This document shows positions 22,551 through 32,651 of a DNA stretch of 64,000 nt, piece after piece. Each line of letters starts with the position of its first letter. Within the stretch, counting starts at the first letter, position 1. The DNA comes from Chara braunii (taxonomy: Eukaryota > Streptophyta > Charophyceae > Charales > Characeae): positions 1,457,755 to 1,521,754 of the forward strand of contig BFEA01000057.1 of assembly GCA_003427395.1 (NCBI GenBank), read 5' to 3'. Under the pieces are notes generated by a model. That model was not told where the DNA came from. It saw only the letters and a list, made by a program, of their open reading frames with translations, and did no database searches. The position numbers were made by a program, and so were the translations under genes.

Positions 22551-23231
22551 ATCGAAAGATTAGTTGTCCCATCTAGGGAGAATTTGCGCAGTTTATTTTT
22601 AGGTGAATGCCATGATGCAACTGGACATTTTGGCTACAAAAAGACCAGTGCCAATCTAGTACAGCGACACAAAGAAGTATGTGGAGACCTGTCAGGTCTC
22701 TCGGCGGGACAAGGTGCGAACTCAAGCACCGCTTGGGTTGCTGAAGCCCTTGCCCATTCCCGCTGGTCCGAGACAGAGTGTTTCCATGGATTTCATGGAC
22801 ACCCTGGTAACCAGCAGGAGTGGCAAGAGGCACATTTTTGTCATCATAGACAGATTCGCCAAGTATGCTAGACTGCTTGCCACGCCAAAGACTGCGAGGA
22901 ATGAGCACGTCATCAAGTTGTTTATGGACAACTGGGTGCATGAGTTCGGACTGCCAAAGTCAATCATTAGTGATAGAGATGTCCACTTCACAAGTGAGTT
23001 GTGGAAGAAGACTGCTGAGTAAATGGGCAGTCAACTTCAGATGACTTCCGGGAATCATCCCAAAGCCAATGGACAGGCCGAACAGATGAATTGAGTTGTG
23101 CAACATCTGCTGAGGCACTACATTAAGCCCAACCAAGATGACTGGGATGAGAAATTGCCTCTCATCGCCAGCCTGTACAACAACGCTATGCACAGCACAA
23201 CCAGCATTAGTCCTAACCAGCTGCACTTGGG
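22551..23231 (+). pseudogene. Integrase N-terminus and core, element C
   Basis: The zinc finger starts ECHDATGHFGYKKTSANLVQR, but about 30 bp that encode FWWPNML... in B are deleted and the frame is shifted. The second Cys pair is degraded (CQVS instead of CQVC). Core: VSMDFMDTLV (first Asp), IISDRDVHFTS (second Asp), stop at 23020-23022, then NHPKANGQAEQMN (Glu region), another stop, and a frameshift near 23235. Confidence 0.87.
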
Positions 23232-23924
23232 ATGGAGCCTAGATCCGCTCTAGACTTCCTCCTGCCTGAAAACCGACCTGCTGCAACACCTGGCATCTTG
23301 GAATACGGTGTGCAGTATGAGAAGTTGCTCCAGCAAGCGGTCGAGCACATTAAGAAATCTCAGGAAGCAATGATTGCTTCTGAGAACAAACATCGTCGAC
23401 TGTCCACATTTCAGGTAGGGGAATGTGTCTGGGTTAAGGCTAGTGAACTAGGACAAGAATTCAGAATCTCTCGTAAACTAATGCCACAGTATCTCGGTCC
23501 CTGGGAAGTCTTGGATGTAGTTGGGGATGATTTGGATGGTCCCTCCTACGTTATTCGAATCCCTGGTCACCTGCGAACTTACCCTGTCTTTCACGCCTCA
23601 AAGCTTGCACCTTTCGCTGAGACAGCTCAGTTTCCATCCAGGAGATCAAAGTTGCCCCCAACCATGGACTACCACGTGGACATCGACGACATTCTGGAAC
23701 ACAGAGACATGCCTGTTCCAAGACCGCTGGGTAGAGGAAGACCTCCAAGACCCAAGAGAGAGTACAGGGTCAGATTCAGGCATCACACAGATCCGAAAGA
23801 AGATCGATGGTTCGCCAGAGAGGAACTGATTGACACAGCACCTCAGGTGGTGGCTGAATATGAAAGAAAGTTAAAAGGGGAAGGCACCTGCGAAGTAAGC
23901 ATCTCAGTGGACTTTCAAAGCTAA
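23232..23924 (+). pseudogene. Integrase C-terminus with chromodomain-like tail, element C
   Basis: 230 open codons continuing the integrase: SALDFLLPENRPAATPG, KLMPQYLGPWEVLDVVG, RIPGHLRTYPVFHASKLAPF, then VDIDDILEHRDMPVPRP and YRVRFRHHTDPKEDRWFARE. The last part has the length and spacing of a divergent chromodomain. The ORF ends 11 bp before the LTR, overlapping the polypurine tract, as is usual for pol of this family. Confidence 0.87.
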
Positions 23925-23935
23925 GGGGGATGGAA
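23919..23935 (+). promoter_or_regulatory. Polypurine tract of element C
   Basis: AGCTAAGGGGGATGGAA directly before the LTR TGTGAGG; identical core in B. Confidence 0.85.
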
Positions 23936-24997
23936 TGTGAGGATTGAGCCCTCATTGCGGCGTTACCAACATGCATATGTTCTGGGCTAAGGCCTCCAAC
24001 AAGCCTTGTGCCCGCCCTAAGTGAAGGCGGACCAGAATATCCACAAGAGGCCGTCCTTTCAGCATTTCACGAAGTGGGTATCAGACGGTTGCCGCGCGCC
24101 AGTTGGTTGGAGTGCATCGTGAGCCCAAACTCCTGCAGAGGCAGTTAAGGCCAGGGCCTCAGTTGGTTGAGCCCTGGGCACCAGTCTGGGAGGCCGACAC
24201 ATCACACATTGGATGCTGGCCTATGGAAAAGCAGCATTGTGTCGTAGAGGCCGGGCGAACCAATGGGAAACCGGAACGGGGTCTGAATCTGTACGATGGC
24301 CCTGGCATAAGGGGCGCAACTGTATTACCTGGGCCCCACCTGTGATTGGGCCTGGGCCCAGACGCAGGCTCAAGGGAGGCCGCCCACACGCAGCAAGGCA
24401 TAGAGGTAGAATGTGCGAAAGGGCAGGGATCTTGGCCAATGCAGGTATTGCGGGCACGCTGCTGCATTGTAGCACGGGTGCTTGCGCTATGCTCTGGCTG
24501 AGAGAAAGCTGGCTGGCGCTAAGCGGTAGGGCGCAGCTGGGGTGCAAGGCGCTGGCAGCCATAGCCGGGCTGCAGGAGGGCGCAGAAGGAGGTGAGGGCG
24601 AAGGTGGTCTTTGGAAGGAGGAGACGATGAGTGGGAGTCAGGGAAGAGAAGAGTGGAGCGAGGGAGTACTTACCTGGTGTGCGAGAGGAGGTTGGCATTG
24701 GTGTTGACGTCAAGCACGCTTGTCTTCAAGTCATCCTGGTCGCGTCATGCTGTAGTTGTAGGGATAGGCTGTAGAGTAGATAGGGCGCCCGGTGCCATTC
24801 GAAGTGAGAGCTACATTGGGTTCTGATGTTGGTGTGGCCCTTCAGGCTTGAACATTGACTCTCGATTCTGCTGTATCGTTCTCAATGAATGGTTTCTTGG
24901 TTGCAATGTGCTATCTGCTCTTTGCTTAACTACATGGACTTCAGGGTGATTTGCAGTTTGGATTTTCTGTACTTCGTTCACACTCATGTTCCTTATA
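23936..24997 (+). repeat. 3' LTR of element C (1062 bp)
   Basis: Full-length match to 15960-17022 at several per cent divergence. Ends CCTTATA, then GAAG. Confidence 0.92.
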
Positions 24998-25103
24998 GAA
25001 GTTTTTGATTTCGTATTGACGAATTTTGCGCAAAACAAGGAGTTCCGATTTCTGAAAAAGAATTCGAAATGACAACTAGGCAGAGTTGTGATAATAAGGA
25101 AAT

Positions 25104-25300
25104 AAATAATTGATCAATCAATCAATCAATCAATTAGTCAATCAATCAATCGCTAATCAATAAATCAATCAATCAATCAACCAATCAATCAATCCTAATT
25201 AACCAACCAGCCAATCAATCAATCAATCAACCCTAATTAACCAACCACTCAATCAATCAATCAATCAATCGATCGGTCGATCGGGTTGATTGATCAATAG
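25104..25300. repeat. (AATC)n microsatellite, imperfect
   Basis: Long run of AATC/TCAA units interrupted by ctaattaaccaaccag-type motifs (twice), ending in gatcggtcgatcgg. Preceded (25002-25100) by AT-rich sequence with gaattttgcgcaaaac. Confidence 0.95.
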
Positions 25301-25317
25301 ATAATCTGGGAGTCCAC

Positions 25318-26282
25318 AAGCGCAGCTCCGATACCAACTGATACATGCCCAATTGGGTGATGTATGGGAGCCAAGGATCCGCAAAGTGATGAAAAGGACT
25401 CGTATGGACAACGCAGTGTCAGCCAAGCATCAACAAGCAATGTACATCCAGATACATATGAACATAACACAATGTAGCCAACGAAAGACTCAAAGATATG
25501 ACCTGACCTGTCAGATACTGACGCAACACCCCATCATACACCACACGTGAGAGAGGGAGGAGGGACCTCGTACATGGAAGAACGGTCCCTCCTTGGACAC
25601 GCACATGGGGGGACATACCACAGACGAGAGATGGGGGGGAGGCGAGACGGAGATGGAAGCGAAGGAGAAGACCAAGATTGCGATAGCGAAGTCCGAAAAA
25701 ATAGTCCCTTGCCGAGTGTCCAATCAATGTCTGCCGGAAAAATGTTGAATCAGATCCTGGGTGCATGCCCGCGAAGCCTCTGCCTGAACTCTCTCTCTCT
25801 CTGTTACATGCCCAGATGGGCGATGTACATAATAACCGAGGATCGGCAATGTGATGAAAAGGACTGAATGGACAATGCAGTGCAAGTAGAATCTCAACAA
25901 GCAATGTGCATTCCGATACATACAAAATGGTGCTGAATAGCGCAGGGAAGACTTAGATGCAAATCCTGACCTGACCGGGACTGACCTCTTTCACGTAGTA
26001 CAAGATAGCGAAGCAGAATGCTAGAATAATAATGACTAGCCCAATCAATGTTTCAACGCAGACCAAACATACATCATGCTCATCACAAAGTGTGAAGGGG
26101 CCTGGCGCTATACACAGGAAAGAGGCACCAGGTCCAGACATACACAGACGAAGAGGAAGGGATCAGACGAAGAAGAGGAAGGGGAAGATGGGAAATTCGT
26201 CAACACCGAGTCTCGTTACACGTCCCAAATAATCCCTCTTCAAAATGTCTGAAGTCCCATGTCGAGTCTGGATCCAATGTCA
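25318..26282 (-). repeat. Two diverged ~460-bp LTR-like segments in tandem, with primer-site-like sequence
   Basis: 25339-25801 and 25802-26282 share starts (tgatacatgcccaattgggt / tgttacatgcccagatgggc), the block gatgaaaaggact...aacaagcaatgt, a tgacctgacc motif and caatcaatgt, each closing in CT repeats. On the minus strand the first ends CATGTATCA, followed by TTGGTATCGGAGCT (25319-25336), an initiator-Met-like primer site. No coding region is attached, so these look like leftover LTRs of a minus-strand element. Confidence 0.5.
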
Positions 26283-26342
<60 letters not shown>

Positions 26343-26378
26343 NTCTGAAGTCCCATGTCGAGTCTGGATCCAATGTCA

Positions 26379-26440
<62 letters not shown>
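26245..26440. repeat. CT microsatellite with duplicated flank and a single N (assembly join)
   Basis: About 42 bp of unique sequence (starting tctgaagtcccatgtcgagt) plus a long CT run occurs twice (26245-26341 and 26343-26438), separated by the N at 26342. Probably one locus represented twice. Confidence 0.8.
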
Positions 26441-27235
26441 GTAGTCTGCTGATGCAGTGAAGTCAGATAGCGAGAGGGTGAGAAGGAGATGGTGGACTGA
26501 GAAGAGGAAGAAGAAGAACTCTCTCTCTCTCTCATGAGCCAGGTACTAACCTGTGAAGTTGGTGCTGTGCTGCAGGTACCTCCAAGACGAAGCTGGAGCA
26601 ACGGTGCTGCAGGTAAGTACCCCTGGCCTCCGCCCAATCTCTCTCTCTCTCTAGTACTACTCTAGCTATAGCGCCCACCGCTGAAGACTACACCTAACGC
26701 TATTAGCGCCCAGCGCTGAAGACTAATGCTAACGCTACTACTACTCCTGCAGCGCTCCTCCAGAGTGCTGCTGCCGAATCCTGAAGACTACTGACTGCCT
26801 CCTGCCTACCCGTGAAGTACATGGGAAGTCCCTGTGTACTATCTCGGCCTGCCTCCGACTGCCTGCAGTTGCAGGACGGGCAGTCCAGGAGGCTACTCTT
26901 GCCAATGTCGAACTGAGCCAGGGGCTGGCGCTGCAGCTGTCGTGGGAACAGGCCAAAAATAGCCTGTTCCTAAAACCCTGGTTTGGTGCCTGAGTTTCCG
27001 GGCAGGTCGGTCTGATGAGGGCCCGAAAATGGCCCTCAGTTTCACGCTAAAAAGGCTCATGCCGTTTTTAGTCTGAAACGACACAGGGCCTGTAGGCCCC
27101 TGTTTCCAGCTTTTCGAGCTGAACAGACACGAGGCCTGTAGGCCCTAAATTTCAGGCTTTCGGCCTGAAATTCAGGCTTTTAGCCTGAAGGACGCAGGGC
27201 CTGGAAAATGGCCCTCGTGTGCAGGCGCAGCATGT

Positions 27236-27274
<39 letters not shown>

Positions 27275-28095
27275 AGAAGAAGAAGAAGAAGAAGAAGAAG
27301 AAGAAGAAGAAGAAGAAGAAGGAAGGAAGAAGAGGTGGCGGGCGAGAACAGATAGAAGAAGAAGATGATGTCGTCCTCCTCACTGTCTCACCTGCAGGTA
27401 ACTGCTACCAAGTACGGACGTCGCCGGCGTACGCTGTGCTGCAGGTCGCTGGAGCCAAGTCCAGCTATGGCGCCCAGGTACGTACTCGAACGCTGCAGTT
27501 ATGGCCTCCTGTCTCCCTATCTACTCCTCTACCCCTAACTCCAACCCAGCGCTGTGTTGCCCGCTGCTCCAGCAGTGTGTCGCTCAAGAAGTGAGCTACG
27601 CCAACTGTGTTGTGTGCCCAGCAGTAGCACAGCTATTAAGTAGCGCTGGGCCTGGCTGGGCATGCCTCTGATGCTGGCTTCGAACGGCACACTCGGTCTG
27701 GGCCCCTACCGGGCGTCCAGACCATGCTGCTGATGCAACAAGGCGCAAAAAAATGCCTGGCCTAAAAACGACCCTGCGCCTATGCACCCAGCCCAAGGCG
27801 TAGCCTTGGGGCCTGCAAGTCTGAAACGACGTCTGCACAGACAAAATAGGACAACAAATAAGTAAATAAATAAATAAATAAATGCTGCCTGTAATCGAAA
27901 CCTGCGGCCTGGGGGCCGCCGTGGACCTCCACGGTGCGTGTCCGATGGGTGCGGCCATAGATGATCGAGGTGGGAGGAGGGGAAATGTGAAAAGAAAAAG
28001 AAGAGAGGAGCAACTCAATGCAACCACCGGATAATGATACCCTGTCCGCAGTTCCCATACTCGCCATCAGCAAATGTCAAGTTTGCCAAGTCCCT

Positions 28096-28097
<2 letters not shown>
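26441..28097. other. Low-complexity region, no convincing gene
   Basis: Short CT runs, then the repeated phrase gcgcccaccgctgaagacta / gcgcccagcgctgaagacta (26670-26730), GGCC-rich repeats such as ggcctgtaggccc (27089, 27133), and several CTGCAGGTA motifs that look like splice donors (26607, 27391). ORFs here are short and unlike known proteins. Confidence 0.5.
27236..27325. repeat. CT microsatellite followed by (AAG)n
   Basis: 27238-27271 is CT repeat; 27275-27321 is nearly pure gaa/aag triplets. Confidence 0.95.

Positions 28098-28153
<56 letters not shown>
28098..28153. repeat. CT microsatellite
   Basis: About 28 CT units in a row. Confidence 0.97.
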
Positions 28154-28155
<2 letters not shown>

Positions 28156-28510
28156 GGTCGGGCATAAACAGATGGTGGTCAGTCTCGGCCGCTGGCTGTC
28201 CTGCAGTCATGTCAACTGCAGAATTGCAGCTTTTTTTTCCCCGCATCTCCATGAACTCCTTTGACTAACTCGCACCAACTCTTGTCCGTAATCTGCCTCC
28301 AAGTCCTGCAGGTATGTCTCGAATTCTCCTCGCATTCAACTGCTCGAATTGACTTCTCCGTAAGGTGTTGACTGGCAGGGAAGGAAGCCGGTCTTAGCAA
28401 GCAAGATCACACTGGCATAAGAGCCCTCACATGAGATGATAGCTGGTTGGTCTCAATTTCTTCCAAGCACCCTTTTGGCGAGGCTGGAAACAAAAAATTG
28501 CACAACGTAC

Positions 28511-28613
28511 CTTGTCGGCTGGGACACGGTCATATACATTCACAACTCCGTCATAGAAAATGGTGAGCTGAGCTACCCTCTGTCTCCCCTCCTGTGCCGA
28601 CATTGATGATGCC
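28511..28613 (-). CDS. TIFY-domain exon (JAZ/PPD/ZIM-type protein), internal exon
   Basis: The exon encodes about 34 residues including QLTIFYDGVVNVYDRVPADK. TIFY is the signature of the plant TIFY family (JAZ, PPD, ZIM/ZML), nuclear regulators that dimerise through this motif and in land plants recruit NINJA/TOPLESS-type repressors. The exon is bounded on the minus strand by a pyrimidine-rich acceptor (cattttgtacag/GGC) and a strong donor (GACAAG/gtacgt). It starts 1 nt into a codon, matching the 2-nt overhang of the exon ending at 30049. VNVYD and the TIFY box are closer to PPD/JAZ than to the LSFQG form of ZML. I could not find the following exon or a Jas, CCT or GATA domain, so the subfamily is open. 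Without splicing the frame runs on to 28427 and stops. Confidence 0.78.
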
Positions 28614-28995
28614 CTGTACAAAATGGACAAGCAGAGCCGAGTTCCATGACAGGAGGTCATATTACCCCTCAACCCATCAACCGCTTGAAAGAATGCCATA
28701 AACGGATCAAAAGACCGAAGTGTGAAAAAAAAGACCCATCCTTCTGAGACGGTTCTTGGGACATACCCTGCAACTTTCCCAACTGGATCCTGGATGTAAT
28801 TACAAATACATCCAGGACAGTCCGAATGTGCGGATGCTGTTAGTGTTCTACCATCAGCCTGAGAGTCGCAACAATGTGCAACAAGCCAGATGCAGCTCCC
28901 GCTATGAACCCTGTTGAACGAGGCTATTACAGAAAAATACATGGGCGAAGCTTCAAAGCCTGAACCCCCTCCTCATGCAGAAGGCAGCGAAAAAA

Positions 28996-29003
28996 GAAGA
29001 AAG

Positions 29004-29050
<47 letters not shown>

Positions 29051-29055
29051 AAAAG
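28996..29055. repeat. Poly-A tract
   Basis: Near-continuous A run with two G-containing interruptions. Could be the tail of a retroposed sequence, but no element is recognisable next to it. Confidence 0.9.
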
Positions 29056-29109
29056 GCAAGAGAGTGAACTGCAAATCTGTATCAAACCTGACTCCAGTTC
29101 ATGACCCAG

Positions 29110-29366
29110 CAGGCAAGTTCGAAACCATAGGGGAGATGGTTATTAGATAGGGTACCACAGTACCAGAGAAGACACTTTTCAACACTGCTCGTGACTGCTG
29201 TGTAAAAACAGCTCCAGGCAAATGCGAAACCACAGGCAAGATGTTTATTACTAACTTATTAGGTAGGGTACCACAGTACCAGAGAGGACACTTCTCAACA
29301 CTGCTGTGTAAAAACAGCTCCAGGCAAATGCGAAATGATAGGAGAGATGGTTATTAGATAGGGTGC
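29110..29366. repeat. ~107-bp tandem repeat, 2.4 units
   Basis: Units at 29110-29214, 29215-29322 and 29323-29366 share caggcaaatgcgaaac, gatggttattagatagggta, ccacagtaccagagaggaca and gctgtgtaaaaacagctc. The last motif is a short inverted repeat. Confidence 0.85.
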
Positions 29367-30048
29367 GCATCGACAAAGATATCATGCATATATTCAATGT
29401 TAACAGTTAGGTCACCTGTAATCATGCTTAACGCCGCAAACGCCAAACGGTCAATAATGCACAGTATTGACATGGTCCATAAGCAAACAACTATGACAAT
29501 GTGTGCAGATGCTGCCATTCTTCGGTTGGTGAGTCCATCTCAGTTGCCCTGTCTTCTCAAAGAAATTGAAATAAATGATAAAACTCGTCACCAAACATTT
29601 TTTCTTCCATGCAGACCTTCTATGTCCACAGGAGCACCATCCACATCAATAATACCCCAGCATGCAGCAAAAGCATGTCCCTTCAGACGAACACTGCTCT
29701 TCACCTTGTCTTCTCAAAGAAGTTGAAAGAAATTTCACCATCACTACTCATGTTTTTTCAACAAAACAATGCAATATGCTTCTCTCTGTCCTTTCAGATG
29801 ACATTACAAATCGGTTTGACAGCTAGCCTTCATCACAATGGAGGAGAGGCTCTAGAGAGTCATGGAGACTATGGCATTATCTATCTGAAATATTGCTCAT
29901 AGATCAGTCACTGTCATCTCCACAATTACAATCTAGATTGAGAAAACAGATTAACGCTGCACCCTAAGAAACATTACAACAGTCCTTGCTCACGAATCTA
30001 TCAGAGAGAACATAACAGGCACAAGGCGAAGTAACTGTCCTTGCTCAC

Positions 30049-30842
30049 CTCGGCGGGGCAGCCATATGTGCCAAGGAACTAGAGACAGCTATAGGCAGTT
30101 GCACCAGTGCAGGGCATGCAGGTGCTGTGGCTGTCGGGAGCGGCGTTGCAACTGACGGAGGTGTCTTTGGGGGAGCTGCAGTTGCCACCATGGCTGCTGA
30201 TCGTGGAGGAGGAAGCGGCGGCGGCGCAGGAGCTTGTACCACACGAGGGGGGCTTGGTTGTCGTGGTATGCTGCGAGGAGTTGGGATATTAGAGTGATCT
30301 TCTGAGGCTTGTGATGCCCGGAGACAACCACTATCATTATTCGCACGCATAGATAGCGAGAGCAAAGGATCCCCCGGTTTGCACATCTCCTCCCCGTCAA
30401 CAGATGGAGTTGGGCCTGTATTCAGAACAGGGACCCCATACATACTGCCCGCTGCTACTCTTGCATTTTGTAAGTCTCGCACATCAGTCTCTGCCCTAAC
30501 AGTGCAGGCATAACTTGGCCGGTCTGAATTTGTAGCGCATAGAATGGCCACTCCATTCGGTCTGTACGTCGCTGCGTCCTGTGCACCCACACAGACAAGG
30601 AACCCATGCCCAAATGCAGCTGTAAGCTTGTGGAGGAAAGGGATCTGGAAAGTAGGAAGCATCCATCCATGCCATTGTACCTTTTTGTCAATATTCAAAG
30701 ACCCAAGTCCTTTGCCAGCCAACACGTCCATCAGAACCACCACATCCTGCCTCGCATTTGCACAATGAATTGGGAGAAGATGGAGTCCAGAGCATGGGGA
30801 GCTCCAGACGGAAGTCAATAGCACTTCTCTTCGAGGAGTCAA
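30049..30842 (-). CDS. Probable upstream exon of the TIFY gene (Pro/Ala-rich)
   Basis: 265 open codons on the minus strand. The last ~90 residues are proline- and alanine-rich (APAPPPLPPPRSA), as in disordered N-terminal parts of transcriptional regulators. The exon ends at a good donor (CCGAG/gtgagc, 30049/30048) whose phase fits the TIFY exon 1.4 kb downstream. The true 5' edge is uncertain: translation could begin at the ATG at 30842, or the exon could start at an acceptor-like site near 30582 (gggtgcacag/GAC). I recognise no domain in the N-terminal half. The link to the TIFY exon is inferred from phase, strand and distance. Confidence 0.5.
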
Positions 30843-31514
30843 GGACCTTTTTTGTCTAAGTGCAAGATACTTCGCTCATGGAGCATCAACCACATGACTT
30901 CATGTCCAGGGATTAGTTGTCACAAGCATCAACATTTGACAAATCCAGGACCAGGTGCAAAGAAAAAGGGGCGAAGGTGATGAGAGGGGATTAAGGACTA
31001 TCTGGCATAGGTGGGGGAATGATTTTCATTATCTTACATCGATTGCCATTACTATTTTCAAATTTTCGCTAATGTTTCTTGTCTTGGCACACTTTATGTT
31101 TGATGCTCTGTACAAACTTGCGCCTTCATTGTATAGGTGCATGATCAGGTCGCACCACATTGTTGAGCCCTTGGTAAGCTGAGACTCACTGCTTAAGTCA
31201 ATGCTGTGCCCACTATAAGCCTATTGCAATAACTCAGCTCAAATCTGGATTAGTCGTGGGCTGTAGGTCGTCACTTTTGGTCAAAGTGCAATGACTTGCT
31301 GATTCTGCAGCCTATGACCCGTCGACCCGAGGCTGTAACATAGGTATGTTAGATTCGTAAATTTGTTTGGCTGAGGGCTAACCAAGATATCTGCCTGTGG
31401 GAAAAATTCGTGAGGGACATACCTGTAAATTTCGGGAAACTTTCAGGCTCGCACTAACTCGAATTTCCTACAGCTACCCTAACTGCGAATAGCAGACCCG
31501 GACTACCACTAGGA
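30843..31514. other. No recognisable feature
   Basis: Unique-looking AT/GC-balanced sequence. If the TIFY gene starts at 30842, this is its upstream region. I see no confident promoter element. Confidence 0.4.
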
Positions 31515-31870
31515 CGGACGTCCATAGAAGGACATGTCGCTACTTGTGTCAGAATTAGTAGATCAGAAAAGAGAAGAACAAGGGTAGTTGGATTCAGAGG
31601 GAGGCTGGTTTCCTGTTGGACCACTTGAAAAATTGAGTTCGTCTAAGATCTGTTGTATCATTCTTCTGCTTCTCGCCAACTAAATTGTGGGATTGTATTG
31701 GTTGACTTTCATCATCGTTGTACTAATCCCCTGCGTTGTCGACGGACTGCTCGTTTCGTACCCCCAACGAGCTTCAACCCTGAGTAAAGAGTGTTTCCTG
31801 TCAATTTCTATAATATAAAACTTACGGCTTAACAAAGCATGTTGGATAGACCTTGATCTTCTCATTATTG
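31515..31870 (+). repeat. 356-bp dispersed repeat (LTR-like), copy 1
   Basis: Almost base-for-base match over its whole length to 57736-58091. Near the start it has tgtcgctacttgt; near the end cttgatcttctca. Confidence 0.85.
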
Positions 31871-32012
31871 TCGGGGAGGGGACAACACTCCCAAGGCCTC
31901 GGCCTTCCCCTATCAAACGAGGCGACTCTCTCCGGGTTCCCTCACAAACATTGGCGCTGTCGGGGAGGGGACAACACTCCCAAGGCCTCGGCCTTCCCCT
32001 ATCAAACGAGGG
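31868..32012 (+). repeat. Primer-site-like sequence and leader, 89-bp tandem duplication
   Basis: tcggggaggggacaacactc, ccaaggcctcggccttcccc and tatcaaacgagg occur twice, 89 bp apart (31871 and 31960). The second is preceded by cctcacaaacATTGGCGCTG, which looks like an LTR end plus a TTGGCGCC-type primer site of plant gypsy elements. The piece gcgactctctccgggttccctcacaa also recurs after the other copy of the repeat (58412-58436). Confidence 0.55.
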
Positions 32013-32650
32013 TGCACAGGCTAATTAGCCACGGGTTAATTAGCCTGATTAGCTGATTACCTGATTATTTTCCATTTTTGATTATTTCAAGCGATTAGGG
32101 TTTTGGGATAACTCTTGATCCGAGCGTTTTTGCGCAAACCACCCCCGGATCAAACTCGACCCTCCCGCCGAGACCAATTTTTTTAGACCTTTGGCGGGAA
32201 ATTCTAACGGTTAGGATCTAAGATAAGTATTTTTTTTTTCCTTAAACAATATTTCAAAAATTCTCTTTTTTGTTTTATTCTAATTACCAAAAATTGGTGG
32301 GGAATTTGGGGAAGCCCGCCTAAAGCAAAGTTGCCCGATTTATTTTTCCCAACATTTTGAGACCTTGTTCGGGAAAAACGGGTATCGTTTGTGGAAGGGG
32401 CTGATCCCAACAGAACCCAAAATTAATAAATAAATAGTGAAAATTCCTTGGTAATTTATTTAAATATATAAAAGAAGAAAATAAAAAAAATGTAATCCAA
32501 TAACTTTTTTCCTTGGACTCGAAAGGTTAACTACGTAAAATTTCTACGGACAAACAGGGTTCACGGTGTGCGTGCGGTCGAGCAAAACCCTAAACCCTAA
32601 CTAGGGTAAACCCTAAAGGGAAATATACATTTAATCCTAACTTAGGGTTT
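32013..32650. other. AT-rich spacer with telomere-like motifs
   Basis: Non-coding, many A/T runs. 32584-32648 has aaaccctaaaccctaact, agggtaaaccctaaaggg and taacttagggttt: CCCTAAA-type telomere units in both orientations. TTTG at 32648-32651 is the left target duplication of element D. Confidence 0.6.
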
Positions 32651-32651
32651 G

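Larger units (their letters stand above)
15960..24997 (+). mobile_element. Ty3/gypsy element C, full length (9.04 kb), decayed
   Basis: Complete structure: LTR 15960-17022, primer site 17026-17045, leader, gag, protease, RT, RNase H, integrase, chromodomain-like tail, polypurine tract, LTR 23936-24997. GAAG flanks both ends (15956-15959, 24998-25001). The two LTRs differ at 9 positions in their first ~200 bp, counted by eye, so this is not a fresh insertion. The coding part has several stops and frameshifts, and the RT active site is changed. Confidence 0.92.
28614..30048 (-). other. Putative 1.4-kb intron of the TIFY gene
   Basis: Bounded by GT (30048) and AG (28614). Holds a poly-A/poly-T tract and a 107-bp tandem repeat. 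Short ORFs at 29397-29902 on the plus strand resemble nothing I know. Confidence 0.45.

Noticed and set aside
25802-26282. Solo LTR with clean TG...CA ends
   Set aside because: The low end fits but the high end dissolves into CT repeats; no target duplication found.
28427-28942. Single-exon 171-residue protein containing the TIFY box
   Set aside because: Only the 103-bp middle part is protein-like; its edges coincide with good splice sites and the rest reads like intron.
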